Positions 36,398 through 45,672 are shown, counted from the stretch's first letter. The stretch is DNA of 64,000 nt from Paenibacillus sp. LHD-38 (GCF_031157315.1 NZ_JAVIFU010000003.1:186001-250000); one strand, 5' to 3'. Notes: generated from the sequence alone by a model not told the origin. A program made the numbers and translations.

Positions 36398-37336
36398 TTA
36401 CTCGTTCAAAGCCCGTTTAATTTCAATATGGAGCAGATCCGTCGCAGCCGTTACCGGTTCAAAATAAAGGGCAGCCTCTCTCTCCAATTGCAAAAGATCC
36501 TCGTTACTGTATCGTCCGCTAAAATGTGTCATAACCAGCCTCTTGGCTTTCGCTTTTGCGGCCGTTTCGGCGGCTTCCTTCGTTGTGCAATGGCCGAATT
36601 CATGAGCCTTCTCCTCTAAGCCTGCAGCAAAGGTAGCTTCATGCACGAGGAGATCCGCATCGACGGCAAGCCTGTGAGCGTTTCCACAAGGCTTAGTGTC
36701 GCCCAGAACCGTGATAACCCTTCCGATATGTGCTGGCCCAGTTACATCCTCGGTATGTACAATCATGCCGGTTGGCGAAGTGACAGACTCCCCTTGCTTT
36801 AATTTACCATACAAAGGGCCAGCTTCGATGCCGAGCTCCTTCAGCTTGTCTACGAGCAGCCTGCCAGGCTGATCCTTTTCCGTTAAGCGGTAGCCGAAGC
36901 TGACCACACGATGCTCAAGCTTACCAACTTCCACTTTAAACCGTTCATCTTCGTAAATAATCGTTTCATTTTCAGATATTTCATGGATAATCAGTTCATA
37001 ATCGAGCTGAGTTGCACTGATATTGAATATCGTATCAATAAACGCTTTTATTCCAACAGGACCATAGAGCCGAACAGGAGTAACTCCTCCATCGAACGAA
37101 CGACTGCTGAGCAAGCCCGGCAAACCGTATAGGTGATCGCCGTGTAAATGTGTGATAAACACGAATTCCAGCTTATTCAGCTTAAGCGGCGTGCGCATAA
37201 TCTGATGCTGGGTCGCTTCGCCGGCATCAAACAGCAGCCAGCTGCAATTTGGCTCAGGCAGCTGCAGCGCCATAGCGGTTACATTGCGATACTTCGAGGG
37301 TCTTCCAGCACCCGTCCCCAAAAACCACATGTTCAT
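36398..37336 (-). CDS. rnz: Ribonuclease Z (tRNA 3'-processing endonuclease)
   Basis: A 312-residue MBL-fold endonuclease that trims tRNA 3' trailers, mainly of precursors lacking an encoded CCA. The metal site THLHGDHLYGLPG is intact, and other ligands lie in LGDTKPC, HEATF and MTHFSGRY. The exosite arm (about 150-195, GPLYGKLKQGESVTSP) is the tRNA-binding flexible arm. Length and the start MNMWFLGTGAGRPS are normal. The gene stands alone. Confidence 0.95.
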   Translation of the reverse strand: MNMWFLGTGAGRPSKYRNVTAMALQLPEPNCSWLLFDAGEATQHQIMRTPLKLNKLEFVFITHLHGDHLYGLPGLLSSRSFDGGVTPVRLYGPVGIKAFIDTIFNISATQLDYELIIHEISENETIIYEDERFKVEVGKLEHRVVSFGYRLTEKDQPGRLLVDKLKELGIEAGPLYGKLKQGESVTSPTGMIVHTEDVTGPAHIGRVITVLGDTKPCGNAHRLAVDADLLVHEATFAAGLEEKAHEFGHCTTKEAAETAAKAKAKRLVMTHFSGRYSNEDLLQLEREAALYFEPVTAATDLLHIEIKRALNE

Positions 37337-37393
37337 ATTTCTCGATCACCTCACTCTTAGCAGAAGCTGCCTTAACTTCAATAATTGAAACAA

Positions 37394-37434
37394 AGAGCCC
37401 TTACAAGCTCGTTAAACGAACGCTTAAGGGCTCT
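37394..37434 (-). terminator. Intrinsic terminator after metH
   Basis: AGAGCCCTTA pairs with TAAGGGCTCT, with an inner GTTCGTT/AACGAGC stem, followed by a T-rich tail on the minus strand. Confidence 0.8.
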
Positions 37435-37448
37435 CCTTTTATTATAAG

Positions 37449-40400
37449 CTATAGTTTCTCTACATTAAAATATTGCGCTTCCGGATGGGCAAATACCATC
37501 GCTGATACAGAGGCTTCAGGTTCCATCATGAAACCTTCAGTTAATTCAACACCGATATCTTGAGGTCTCATCAGACCGAACAGAGGTTCTTGATCCTCTA
37601 GATTCGGACACGCCGGATATCCGAAGGATACGCGGATACCTTGATAACGTGCGCCATGACGCTGTTTCATCGTCATTTCTGCCGGATCCGGATATCCGCA
37701 AATATCCCGCATAATGTGATGAACACGCTCAGCCATGCCTTCAGCAACTTCCAGTGCTACAGATTGCAATGCATGCGAACGCAGGTAATCCCCGTTGTCT
37801 TTCCATTCATTGGCGAGCTCTCGAATGCCGTGACCAGCCGTTACGACTAAGAAGCCTACATAATCCATGACGCCGCTCTCCACTGATTTCAAGAAATCAG
37901 CTAAGCATAAATACGGCTCAACCTGCTGACGCGGGAACGTGAATCGCTTGATTTCCTGTAAAGGATCAACCGGATTGTAAATAATAACATCATTGCCCGA
38001 GGATTGAGCCGGAAAGAAACGGTACATGCCATGGGTTTTGATAATACCGTTAGAAGTGCCTTCTTGCAAAATCTCATCGACGGTAGCTTTAAGCTGAACT
38101 GCTTTCTCATTGCCTTCTTTGAGCAAATTGTCTACATTGCCTTTTAGCCCAAGGTGATGACCGAGCAGCATTTGCATATTCACATACGGAATAACATGCG
38201 GAAGCGGTACATCACGAAGTACGTGGCGCTCCAAATCCGGCGGCGTAAATACAGGCGCATCCGGTGAAATTTTAGAGCGTACAGCCCGTGTCAGTTGAGG
38301 CAAAGGCTTTTTCTCTTCCTCTTCGAGGCCGCCGGATGCCTTAAAAGCAGCCATCTCGTCCTCCATCCGCGAACGGTGATCAGGATCCATCAGCTTATTT
38401 GCGATGTCTAGTCCGTCCATTGCATCCTTCGCATATAACACGAGACCGTCATATTCAGGGCCGATTCTCGTCTTTGTAAATTTCCTCGTCAATGCCGCGC
38501 CGCCGACAAGAATTGGTGCATCGATGCCAGCCGTACGCAAATCCTGTGCGGTGATGACCATCTGTTGAGCTGATTTTACGAGCAAGCCCGACAAACCGAT
38601 CGCATCGACCTTCTCTTTGCGATACGCCTCGATTAATTGCTCAGGCGGTACTTTTATACCCAAATTTATGATTTTATAGCCGTTATTCGATAAAATAATT
38701 TCAACCAGGTTTTTACCGATGTCATGCACATCGCCTTTAACCGTTGCCAAAATAATTTTTCCTTTTACGGATGATTCATTTTTCTCCATAAACGACTCTA
38801 AATAATTTACGGAGGCTTTCATAACCTCGGCGCTTTGCAGCACTTCAGCTACGATCAGCTCATTTCCGTTAAATAAACGGCCTACTTCCTCCATCCCGCG
38901 CATTAGCGGTCCGTTAATGACATCCATGGCTGAATATTTCTTCAGCGCTTCGTCAAGATCCGGGATAAGGCCTTCCTTTGTTCCTTCCACAACGTATGAG
39001 CCAAGACGCTCCTCGAGGGTTAGATTCGAAATTTTTTCTTTCTTTTCGACTTTCTTGTCGCGGAATGCAGCCACAAACGCAGCTAACGTCTCGTCCGTCG
39101 TATTATAGATGAGCTCCTCAGCCAAACGACGCTCTTCATCGGGAATCGAAGCATAACGCTCCAGCTTCTCCGTGTTAACGATCGCATAATCAAGTCCCGC
39201 TTTGGTTGCATGGTACAAATAAACGGAGTTCAGCACTTCACGACCCGCATCTGGAAGGCCAAAGGAAATATTGCTGAGTCCCAGAATCGTTTTGGCAAGC
39301 GGGAACTTCTCCTTGATCATCCGGATTCCTTCGAGCGTTTCGACCGCGGAACCGATATATTGAGGATCGCCGGATCCGACCGGGAACATATTCGGGTCAA
39401 AAATAATATCCTCTGGGTTCATCTTATATTTCTGGGTCAGCAGGTTGTAGGAACGCTCGGCAACCTCCATCTTCGCTTCACGGGTTACGGCTTGGCCTCG
39501 CTCATCGATGAGTATCATCACGACGGCAGCGCCATAACGATGGATTAACGGCAAAATTTGTTCAAATTTAGACTCGCCGTCCTCCAGGTTAATGGAGTTG
39601 ATGATCGCTTTTCCTTGCGAATATTTTAGCCCCAGCTCGATAATATGATCATAGGTGGAATCGAGCATCAATGGAGCTTTTATCTTCTTGACGACCTGCG
39701 GCAAAAATTGATGGACCGCATAGGCCTCATCGATATCCGTGTCCTGCAGGTTAATATCGATAACATGGGCCCCGCCCTTCACCTGGGCCCTTGCGATTTC
39801 AGAGGCTTCATCAAACTTTTCTTCCTTCAGAAGCCTTTTGAATTTGCGGGAACCGGAAATGTTCGTGCGTTCCCCAATCATAATCGGCCGATTCTCAGGC
39901 TCAATGAATACCGTTTCAATACCTGAAACCGCGTTAGGATGGGATCCCATTTTTGTACGAGGAGCGTATTTCGCCATGGTCTCGCCCATCACGCGTATAT
40001 GCTCTGGAGTCGTTCCGCAGCATCCGCCGGCGATGTTCAGCCAACCTTGCTCTGCAAAAGCTGACATTTTTTTGGCTAATGATTCCGGCGATTCATGATA
40101 ATTTCCGTTCTCGTCGGGTAATCCCGCGTTCGGATAACAGCTTATTGCAGAATTAGCAATCTCGCTGAGCGTGCGAAGATGATCCCGCATAAACTCAGGT
40201 CCTGTCGCGCAGTTCAAGCCAATGGAGATTGGCTTCAAATGCTCTAAGGAAATATAAAAGGATTCAATCGTTTGTCCCGCTAAGGTCGTGCCCATTGGCT
40301 CAATCGTACCGGATATCATGATGGGCAGCTCTTTGCCTAGCTTATCGAAAGCGTTACGTATACCAATACTGCCAGCTTTAACGTTTAGCGTATCCTGTGA

Positions 40401-40889
40401 GGTTTCGAGCAATAAAGCATCAACATCCGCTTCTATTAAAGCTAGAGCTTGCTCATAATAGCTCTCTACAAGCTCATCGAAGGTCACTCCGCCGGTTACC
40501 GACAATGTTTTGGTCGTAGGACCAAGCGCGCCGGCAACGTATCTAGGCTTGTCAGGCGTGCTGTATTTATCGCAGGCATCACGGGCCAGCTTTGCAGCTG
40601 CCAGATTGATTTCTCTCGCTTTTTCCGGGATATCATAATCAGCCAACACGACACTTGTAGCTCCGAACGTATTGGTTTCCAAGATGTCCGCGCCTGCTTC
40701 AAGATACTGCTCATGAATCAATTGTATGACATCAGGACGAGTTAGAACGAGCATTTCATTACAGCCGTCCAGCTCAGGTCCTCCAAAATCATCTTCATTT
40801 AATCCAGCCTGCTGGATCATCGTCCCCATTGCGCCGTCCAAGATAAGTATGCGCTCCTGAAGCATTTGTTGTATGGTCGGTTTCGACAA
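37449..40889 (-). CDS. metH: Cobalamin-dependent methionine synthase
   Basis: A 1146-residue enzyme that methylates homocysteine from methyl-tetrahydrofolate through cobalamin. All four modules are present: the homocysteine domain (about 1-300, zinc cysteine in NIAGGCCGTTPEH), the pterin domain (about 320-600, VFIEPENRPIMIGERTN), cobalamin cap and binding domains (about 620-860, VHDIGKNLVEIILSNNGY with axial His), and the activation domain (about 870-1146, RVSFGYPACPNLEDQ) for SAM-dependent reactivation. The start is TTG with AAGGGTG upstream. No cobalamin or SAM riboswitch is visible in the 130 bases ahead. It is divergent from mtnD of methionine salvage. Confidence 0.95.
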   Translation of the reverse strand: MSKPTIQQMLQERILILDGAMGTMIQQAGLNEDDFGGPELDGCNEMLVLTRPDVIQLIHEQYLEAGADILETNTFGATSVVLADYDIPEKAREINLAAAKLARDACDKYSTPDKPRYVAGALGPTTKTLSVTGGVTFDELVESYYEQALALIEADVDALLLETSQDTLNVKAGSIGIRNAFDKLGKELPIMISGTIEPMGTTLAGQTIESFYISLEHLKPISIGLNCATGPEFMRDHLRTLSEIANSAISCYPNAGLPDENGNYHESPESLAKKMSAFAEQGWLNIAGGCCGTTPEHIRVMGETMAKYAPRTKMGSHPNAVSGIETVFIEPENRPIMIGERTNISGSRKFKRLLKEEKFDEASEIARAQVKGGAHVIDINLQDTDIDEAYAVHQFLPQVVKKIKAPLMLDSTYDHIIELGLKYSQGKAIINSINLEDGESKFEQILPLIHRYGAAVVMILIDERGQAVTREAKMEVAERSYNLLTQKYKMNPEDIIFDPNMFPVGSGDPQYIGSAVETLEGIRMIKEKFPLAKTILGLSNISFGLPDAGREVLNSVYLYHATKAGLDYAIVNTEKLERYASIPDEERRLAEELIYNTTDETLAAFVAAFRDKKVEKKEKISNLTLEERLGSYVVEGTKEGLIPDLDEALKKYSAMDVINGPLMRGMEEVGRLFNGNELIVAEVLQSAEVMKASVNYLESFMEKNESSVKGKIILATVKGDVHDIGKNLVEIILSNNGYKIINLGIKVPPEQLIEAYRKEKVDAIGLSGLLVKSAQQMVITAQDLRTAGIDAPILVGGAALTRKFTKTRIGPEYDGLVLYAKDAMDGLDIANKLMDPDHRSRMEDEMAAFKASGGLEEEEKKPLPQLTRAVRSKISPDAPVFTPPDLERHVLRDVPLPHVIPYVNMQMLLGHHLGLKGNVDNLLKEGNEKAVQLKATVDEILQEGTSNGIIKTHGMYRFFPAQSSGNDVIIYNPVDPLQEIKRFTFPRQQVEPYLCLADFLKSVESGVMDYVGFLVVTAGHGIRELANEWKDNGDYLRSHALQSVALEVAEGMAERVHHIMRDICGYPDPAEMTMKQRHGARYQGIRVSFGYPACPNLEDQEPLFGLMRPQDIGVELTEGFMMEPEASVSAMVFAHPEAQYFNVEKL

Positions 40890-40960
40890 TTTACTACACC
40901 CTTCCCAAAATCATTAACACATAGTTTATCAGAATACCTTCTGCGTGAAAAGGTAATCCA

Positions 40961-40989
40961 TCGACAATCCATTTGATTTGTTTTATAAT
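40961..40989 (+). promoter_or_regulatory. Predicted mtnD promoter
   Basis: TCGACA (40961-40966), 17 nt and a perfect TATAAT (40984-40989) lie 41 bases before the mtnD ATG. The same 135-base gap must also hold the divergent metH promoter, for which TTTTCA-N17-TAAACT is a weaker minus-strand candidate. Confidence 0.6.
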
Positions 40990-41030
40990 CATTATATCAT
41001 TTAATCTCTATAGGAAAAGAGGGAATGTTC

Positions 41031-41579
41031 ATGGCTGAAATTAGAATTCGCAATACAGAGGAACGGATTCAAGGGGAAGCGGCTGTCCGTTCATTTCTAG
41101 AACAGCAAGAGGTGCTTTACGAGCACTGGAACCCTAGCAAGCTGGCAGAAGGACTTCAGCAAAAATTCGTACTTTCTGACGAAGATAAACAAGAAATTTT
41201 GGCAACATATGACGAAGAAATCAAAGACCTCGCTGAGCGCCGCGGTTATAAAACATGGGATATCATTGCCTTATCCGATGCTACTCCTAATCTAGACGAG
41301 CTCCTTAAAAAATTCGAAAACGTACACACGCATACGGAAGATGAAGTTCGTGCGATCACTGCAGGACGCGGCATCTTCATTATTAAAGGTACAGATGATG
41401 TAGGTTATTTTGACGTTGAGCTGGAAGCAGGCGACGTGATTTCCGTTCCGGAATACAAACCGCATTTCTTCACGCTGATGGATAACCGTCAAATCGTTGC
41501 CGTTCGTCTTTTCATTGAAACAGAAGGCTGGATCGCTCATCCTTTTGCTGACGAGAAGTTCGCGTCCAACCAGGCTTAA
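41031..41579 (+). CDS. mtnD: Acireductone dioxygenase of methionine salvage
   Basis: A 182-residue cupin. The metal ligands are in VHTHTEDEVRAI (two His and Glu) and in PEYKPHFFTLMD (third His), the arrangement of acireductone dioxygenase. With Fe it yields the methionine precursor 2-oxo-4-methylthiobutyrate; with Ni it makes the off-pathway methylthiopropionate. I start at the second ATG (41031), which has GAGGGA 6 nt upstream, giving MAEIRIRN. No other mtn genes are nearby; pairing with metH suggests shared sulfur-amino-acid control. Confidence 0.9.
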   Translation: MAEIRIRNTEERIQGEAAVRSFLEQQEVLYEHWNPSKLAEGLQQKFVLSDEDKQEILATYDEEIKDLAERRGYKTWDIIALSDATPNLDELLKKFENVHTHTEDEVRAITAGRGIFIIKGTDDVGYFDVELEAGDVISVPEYKPHFFTLMDNRQIVAVRLFIETEGWIAHPFADEKFASNQA

Positions 41580-41597
41580 TACGTTCTAAAATAATGC

Positions 41598-41641
41598 AAG
41601 CCCCTCGTAAGCTGCAATTGCAGACAATGAGGGGCTTTTTA
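41598..41641 (+). terminator. Intrinsic terminator after mtnD
   Basis: AAGCCCCTC pairs with GAGGGGCTT, followed by T5. The minus-strand side has an A/T-rich tail too, but convergent use is weaker. Confidence 0.85.
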
Positions 41642-41651
41642 TTGCTATTAT

Positions 41652-42440
41652 TTAAAGCTCAAGCAGCTGCAAAAGCTCTTCTAAATGTTTGATTTCATGG
41701 GTAGGAATGATTTCGTCGTTACGGACGGCGCCATGGCGATTAATCCATACCGATGTCATTCCAATCGTATTCGCGCCGAGAATGTCCGTTGTCAGCTTAT
41801 CGCCAACCATAATCCCATGCTCTGTCTCGATACCAAGTCTATCAAGCGCATGCTGGAATATCGCAGCAGCCGGCTTCCCTTGCCCAAACTCGCCCGAGAT
41901 TATAATATGATCAAAATAAGGCAGAAGTTCCGGAACGCCAGCTAACTTTTCTCTTTGCAAGTCAGGAGATCCGTTCGTAAGCAGCAACAGCTTATATTTA
42001 CCTTTAAGTGCGTCCAGCACGCGGAACGTTTCTTCATATACGATGGGACGTGAGCGGCGTTCTGCAGGGAATTGCTCTGCTAGAATTGCGCCAAGTTCTT
42101 CGTTATCAACGCCAAGCGCCTTCAAACCCTGTGTCCACGCCGCTTTCCGGTATCCTGGCGCAAGACTCTCGAGCTTGCGGAATTCCTCCTGCTCACCTTC
42201 GCGGAAGGGCGCCCACAATCCTTCAAAAGGATTGATTCCGATCATTTTTGTAAATGGAAAAGTTTCATACGATTCATAAAGCGCTCTTGCTTCACGGCGC
42301 ACCGCTTCCTCAAGGGCGTCTGGCTCAACTCCCGTTGCTGCAGCTGCAGCTTGGCATGTTGCTTCGAAAGCTTCCTTAACGCTGCGGTCATCCCACAGTA
42401 AAGTGTCATCTAGATCAAATAATACTGCATGTTTAGCCAT
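41652..42440 (-). CDS. HAD-superfamily hydrolase, YjjG/YfnB-like
   Basis: A 262-residue phosphatase with HAD motif I VLFDLDDTLLWDD, motif II LLLLTNGSPDLQ, motif III Lys in GEFGQGKPAAAIF, and motif IV IMVGDKLTTDILGA. A C1-type helical cap lies between motifs I and II. Relatives include the nucleotidase YjjG and YfnB, so noncanonical nucleotides or small phosphates are likely substrates. It is followed 24 nt later in the upstream direction by a membrane-protein gene on the same strand. Confidence 0.88.
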   Translation of the reverse strand: MAKHAVLFDLDDTLLWDDRSVKEAFEATCQAAAAATGVEPDALEEAVRREARALYESYETFPFTKMIGINPFEGLWAPFREGEQEEFRKLESLAPGYRKAAWTQGLKALGVDNEELGAILAEQFPAERRSRPIVYEETFRVLDALKGKYKLLLLTNGSPDLQREKLAGVPELLPYFDHIIISGEFGQGKPAAAIFQHALDRLGIETEHGIMVGDKLTTDILGANTIGMTSVWINRHGAVRNDEIIPTHEIKHLEELLQLLEL

Positions 42441-42464
42441 CGTTGTTCGAACTCTCCTACTTAT

Positions 42465-42977
42465 TTATTTTTCCTGAAAAGGAATGCCGTTTGCTTGCGC
42501 AAACACTTTCAGCTTCGCGCTAATTTCTTCCGTTGGAAAACGGTTCGTTAATTTAGAGAACACCCAGTTACCGCCTTTGTGCTGCTCTACGATAACATAA
42601 CCCTTTTGCGCGCTAAATCCTTTAATTGCAGAAGCAGGAATGCGTTTATCCCCTGTCAATCGGCGTGATTGTACAAAATCTTTGCCAATCGTAATATACG
42701 GGCGTCTAAAGAAAAAGAGGACCGCGAGTAAAATATAGCAGCCTACCGTGATCCAAAACATCGTATCCATTTTGAATTGGGACGAGCTTTGCATCAAAAT
42801 AACGTACATTCCGATAAATAAAATCAATAAGATTGGAGCGATGTAATTACGTCCAATAATTTTCTCGGATTTCTCGGCGTTAAACACGATTTGGCCATTG
42901 CCTTGTTTTTTGCGTTGTTTATTTATTTCGGTCATATTTTTGCGCACCTTGCGCTCCCAGGAACGTGACAAGCTCAT
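42465..42977 (-). CDS. Two-helix membrane protein with a PH-like C-terminal domain
   Basis: A protein of up to 170 residues that I cannot assign to a named gene. A basic N-terminus is followed by two hydrophobic helices (about 44-62 and 70-90), then a soluble domain of about 80 residues (ITIGKDFVQSRRLTGDKRIPASAIKGFSAQKGYVIVEQ) resembling the bacterial PH-like domains of membrane proteins. AGGAGG is only 3 nt from the ATG but 9 nt from an in-frame TTG two codons later (42971), so the TTG may be the true start. It lies between a HAD hydrolase and an aldo/keto reductase. Confidence 0.65.
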   Translation of the reverse strand: MSLSRSWERKVRKNMTEINKQRKKQGNGQIVFNAEKSEKIIGRNYIAPILLILFIGMYVILMQSSSQFKMDTMFWITVGCYILLAVLFFFRRPYITIGKDFVQSRRLTGDKRIPASAIKGFSAQKGYVIVEQHKGGNWVFSKLTNRFPTEEISAKLKVFAQANGIPFQEK

Positions 42978-42998
42978 TCTCCTCCTAATTTAAAAGCC

Positions 42999-43988
42999 CT
43001 ATTCAAACGGTCTGCGGAATTTATCGATAAAGCGATTCGGATAATCATCTGGAAGCGCACTGACTTGCTCCAAACGGTTCCAGACTTCTTCTGGCATTTC
43101 CCAGCCTACTGCACCGATATTATCTTCAAACTGTTCTAATTTGCTGGCACCGAATATCGGCGAAGTAATTCCTTCACGTTGAATCAGCCATCTTAACGCA
43201 ACTTGTGCAGGCGTTTTACCAAGCTCATTTGCTGCTTCCAGCAATGTATCAAGAATGACGAAATTTTTATCCGAAGCCCGATTAATCCAGGCGCTCTCGC
43301 CTACCTTCGAAGTCATCCGACCTTCCTTAGGTTCTTCTCTGGTATAACGCCCTGTAAGAAATCCTCCGCCAATGGGAGCCCATGGAATAATGCCTACCTT
43401 TTCCTCTAAGCACAGCGACATCACTTCTCGGTCCATTTGTCTGCTTACTAAGCTGTATTGCGGCTGAATGGATACAAAACGGACATAACGGTTTGCATCG
43501 CTGCATGCCAACGATTTCATCAATTGCCATGCAAAAAAATTAGAACAACCTATGTAGCGAACCTTGCCTGAGGTAACAAGGTCGTCAAGCGTGCGAAGCG
43601 TTTCTTCGATTGGTGTTGCATGATCCCATACATGTACCTGGTACAAATCAATATAATCGGTTTGAAGTCGTTTAAGGCTGGCTTCAACACCATCCATGAT
43701 ATGTTTGCGCGATAATCCCACGCCATTGATATTTTTGGATGTGGTCATCCTTACCTTTGTTGCCAGTACAATATCAGAGCGATTGTTTTTAATCGCTTCC
43801 CCGACGATCTCCTCGGAACGGCCGCTTACATATACGTCAGCAGTATCCAGAAAATTGCCGCCTCGGTCAACAAAACGATTGATCATCTCAATCGAATCCT
43901 CTTCACTTGTTGTGTTGCCGAAGGTCATCGTTCCCAAACAAAGCTCGGAAACCGCCAGTCCGCTTTTGCCTAATAGTTTGTAATTCAT
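42999..43988 (-). CDS. Aldo/keto reductase
   Basis: A 329-residue NADPH-dependent (beta/alpha)8-barrel oxidoreductase. The catalytic tetrad is visible: Asp and Tyr in GNFLDTADVYVSGRSE, Lys in DIVLATKVRM, and His in DLYQVHVWD. Cofactor-binding elements IGCSNF and FGASKLEQFEDN are present. It resembles the AKR11-like YhdN/general-stress group. Substrates are probably small aldehydes and cannot be specified. Single gene or loosely linked to the membrane protein 21 nt downstream. Confidence 0.9.
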   Translation of the reverse strand: MNYKLLGKSGLAVSELCLGTMTFGNTTSEEDSIEMINRFVDRGGNFLDTADVYVSGRSEEIVGEAIKNNRSDIVLATKVRMTTSKNINGVGLSRKHIMDGVEASLKRLQTDYIDLYQVHVWDHATPIEETLRTLDDLVTSGKVRYIGCSNFFAWQLMKSLACSDANRYVRFVSIQPQYSLVSRQMDREVMSLCLEEKVGIIPWAPIGGGFLTGRYTREEPKEGRMTSKVGESAWINRASDKNFVILDTLLEAANELGKTPAQVALRWLIQREGITSPIFGASKLEQFEDNIGAVGWEMPEEVWNRLEQVSALPDDYPNRFIDKFRRPFE

Positions 43989-44033
43989 CTAATCACCCTT
44001 TCTTGGATATTAAATGATGTCTTTAGACAATAA

Positions 44034-44225
44034 TTAATGCTTGATATTATCCTTATCATCCACAATTTCAATCGTTTCGAGCTGTTGTCGAAAATTGTTC
44101 TTAAAATTCGTTAAATACTGCTTGCGAAGCTCATCTCTCTCGGCAATTTCCGCATCGGTTAAGCCTTCAGATTTATTTTTACGAGCGAGCTCGTTAATCC
44201 GTTCAATTATTTTCGTAAATTCCAT
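44034..44225 (-). CDS. ynzC: DUF896/UPF0291 small protein, YnzC-like
   Basis: A 63-residue, highly charged helical protein with the family pattern IIERINELARKNKSEGLTDAE and ERDELRKQYL near the middle. It is a conserved Firmicute cytosolic protein of unknown function; in B. subtilis it is SOS-induced as part of the yneA-yneB-ynzC operon. I chose the ATG at 44225 (AGGAG 11 nt upstream), which gives the usual MEFTKII start. Here it lies next to yneA, but yneB is missing and a strong terminator separates the two. Confidence 0.85.
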   Translation of the reverse strand: MEFTKIIERINELARKNKSEGLTDAEIAERDELRKQYLTNFKNNFRQQLETIEIVDDKDNIKH

Positions 44226-44402
44226 ACCTTGCTCTACTCCTCTCATGATGAAAAACCACTACTCTATACTTTGACATTTCCGACGTTCAGTTGTCAAGGC
44301 AAGGCATGTTCAAAACCTATACTTTTCACGTGGAAAATAAGCCTCTGGATTCAATTTCTATCCTCTGAGATGAAATGAATGAGGCAAATCAGTCATTTAT
44401 GC

Positions 44403-44454
44403 AAAAAAGCTTTCTGAAGCAAGTAGATTTAGTAATCCGCTTATTCCAGAAAGC
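44403..44454 (-). terminator. Intrinsic terminator after yneA
   Basis: A long stem pairs GCTTTCTGGAATAAGCGGATT with the AATCTACTTGCTTCAGAAAGC arm around ACTA, followed by T6 on the minus strand. Confidence 0.85.
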
Positions 44455-44499
44455 ATATAGGATAGTGTTATTTGCAAGCCATTGTAAGCATCATTCAAA

Positions 44500-44874
44500 T
44501 TATATATTTGGAATTATAAGCTTCTGTCCGGACTTAATCTCTGCTGAATGTAGTTCATTCCGATCCTTAATCAGATATACAACATATCTTATATCATGCT
44601 TGGAGTCAGTGAATTGTCTAGCAATCTCCCATAATGTATCTCCAGTACGAACAGTGATAACCTGCTCATCATTTGTTACTGCTGCAGGAGAGTTCCCTGA
44701 TGCATCTGTTCCCATCATTAAAAAGCTCGTGAATAATAGGATAAACAAAGCAGAACATACGATAACCTTAACCGTATGACGCTTTATTAAGCGTACAATC
44801 ACCTTTGAAAACTTCATTGCTTTGCTTGCTTCCGGCTTATGGATCGTTCTATAAAAGCTTGGACTAGTTATCAT
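44500..44874 (-). CDS. yneA: SOS cell-division inhibitor, YneA-like LysM protein
   Basis: A 124-residue protein with one N-terminal membrane helix (about 36-55, [18 protein letters not shown]) and an extracellular LysM domain (about 72-124, [16 protein letters not shown] ... GQKLIIP). This is the architecture of YneA, which delays septation during DNA damage. It is divergent from lexA, as in B. subtilis, and shares an intergenic region packed with SOS boxes, the nearest 14 bases from its start. The ribosome site GGGGTG is modest. An internal ATG at residue 20 is an alternative start. Confidence 0.88.
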   Translation of the reverse strand: MITSPSFYRTIHKPEASKAMKFSKVIVRLIKRHTVKVIVCSALFILLFTSFLMMGTDASGNSPAAVTNDEQVITVRTGDTLWEIARQFTDSKHDIRYVVYLIKDRNELHSAEIKSGQKLIIPNI

Positions 44875-44887
44875 TTATCAGCACCCC

Positions 44888-44990
44888 AAACGTTTGTTCT
44901 GTTTTTAGATTACACGAACAGACGTTTGGTGTCAATGAAAAAATGCGAACCTTTGTACTTGAGAACTTATGTTTGTACGAACTCCGGTTC
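44888..44990. promoter_or_regulatory. Cluster of five LexA/DinR operator boxes between yneA and lexA
   Basis: Matches to GAAC-N4-GTTC lie at 44888-44899 (read on minus), 44916-44927, 44947-44958, 44963-44974 and 44979-44990. The last is a perfect 8/8 (GAACTCCGGTTC), and the other four match 7 of 8. The first covers the start-proximal region of yneA and the last sits in the lexA promoter spacer. Confidence 0.8.
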
Positions 44991-45001
44991 TATGTTATAA
45001 T
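44973..45001 (+). promoter_or_regulatory. Predicted lexA promoter
   Basis: TTGTAC (44973-44978), 17 nt and a perfect TATAAT (44996-45001) form the promoter. The perfect SOS box 44979-44990 lies inside the spacer, which is typical of LexA autorepression. Confidence 0.7.
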
Positions 45002-45032
45002 TTTTTGCAAACCTACTAATGGAGTGATTGCA

Positions 45033-45653
45033 GTGTCGAAGATTTCTAACCGACAACATTCGATTCTTGAATTCATCAAGAACGAAGTCCGGGAGAAAGG
45101 CTATCCACCCTCCGTTCGAGAAATCGGCGAAGCTGTTGGATTGTTATCCAGTTCAACCGTTCATGGTCATCTTGACCGCCTGGAGAAGAAAGGTCTGATT
45201 CGCCGAGATCCTACGAAACCCCGTGCAATTGAGATCTTAGATCAAGAAGGCGTCGATGGCATTATCCCGCTTTCCGTAGCTAAGGTGCCGATTGTGGGCA
45301 AGGTTACAGCTGGTGTGCCTATCACTGCTACGGAGAACATCGAGGAGTATTTCCCGCTTCCTTCCCATTTTGTCGGAGACAGCAGCGTTTTTATTTTGAA
45401 TGTTATGGGCGAGAGTATGATCGAAGCCGGCATTCATGATGGAGATTACGTTATTGTTCGGCAACAGCAAACGGCAAATAACGGTGAAATCGTTGTCGCC
45501 ATGACAGAGGATGACGAAGCAACAGTTAAAACGTTCTATAAGGAGAAAAATCATATTCGCCTGCAGCCGGAGAATTCCTCGATGCAGCCGATTTTACTCC
45601 AAAATGTAACGATACTTGGCAAAGTCATTGGACTTTTCCGCGACATACATTAA
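45033..45653 (+). CDS. lexA: LexA (DinR) SOS repressor
   Basis: A 206-residue repressor and self-cleaving protease. The N-terminal winged helix (about 1-70) has [11 protein letters not shown] and [20 protein letters not shown]. The Ala-Gly cleavage site is in [10 protein letters not shown], and the catalytic dyad is Ser in [10 protein letters not shown] and Lys in [11 protein letters not shown] start at GTG 45033, with GGAG 8 nt upstream. A longer frame back to 44943 would run through the promoter and SOS boxes, so it is not coding. RecA-stimulated cleavage should derepress yneA and probably mrfAB. Confidence 0.95.
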   Translation: MSKISNRQHSILEFIKNEVREKGYPPSVREIGEAVGLLSSSTVHGHLDRLEKKGLIRRDPTKPRAIEILDQEGVDGIIPLSVAKVPIVGKVTAGVPITATENIEEYFPLPSHFVGDSSVFILNVMGESMIEAGIHDGDYVIVRQQQTANNGEIVVAMTEDDEATVKTFYKEKNHIRLQPENSSMQPILLQNVTILGKVIGLFRDIH

Positions 45654-45672
45654 TCGGATTGTAAATGTACTT

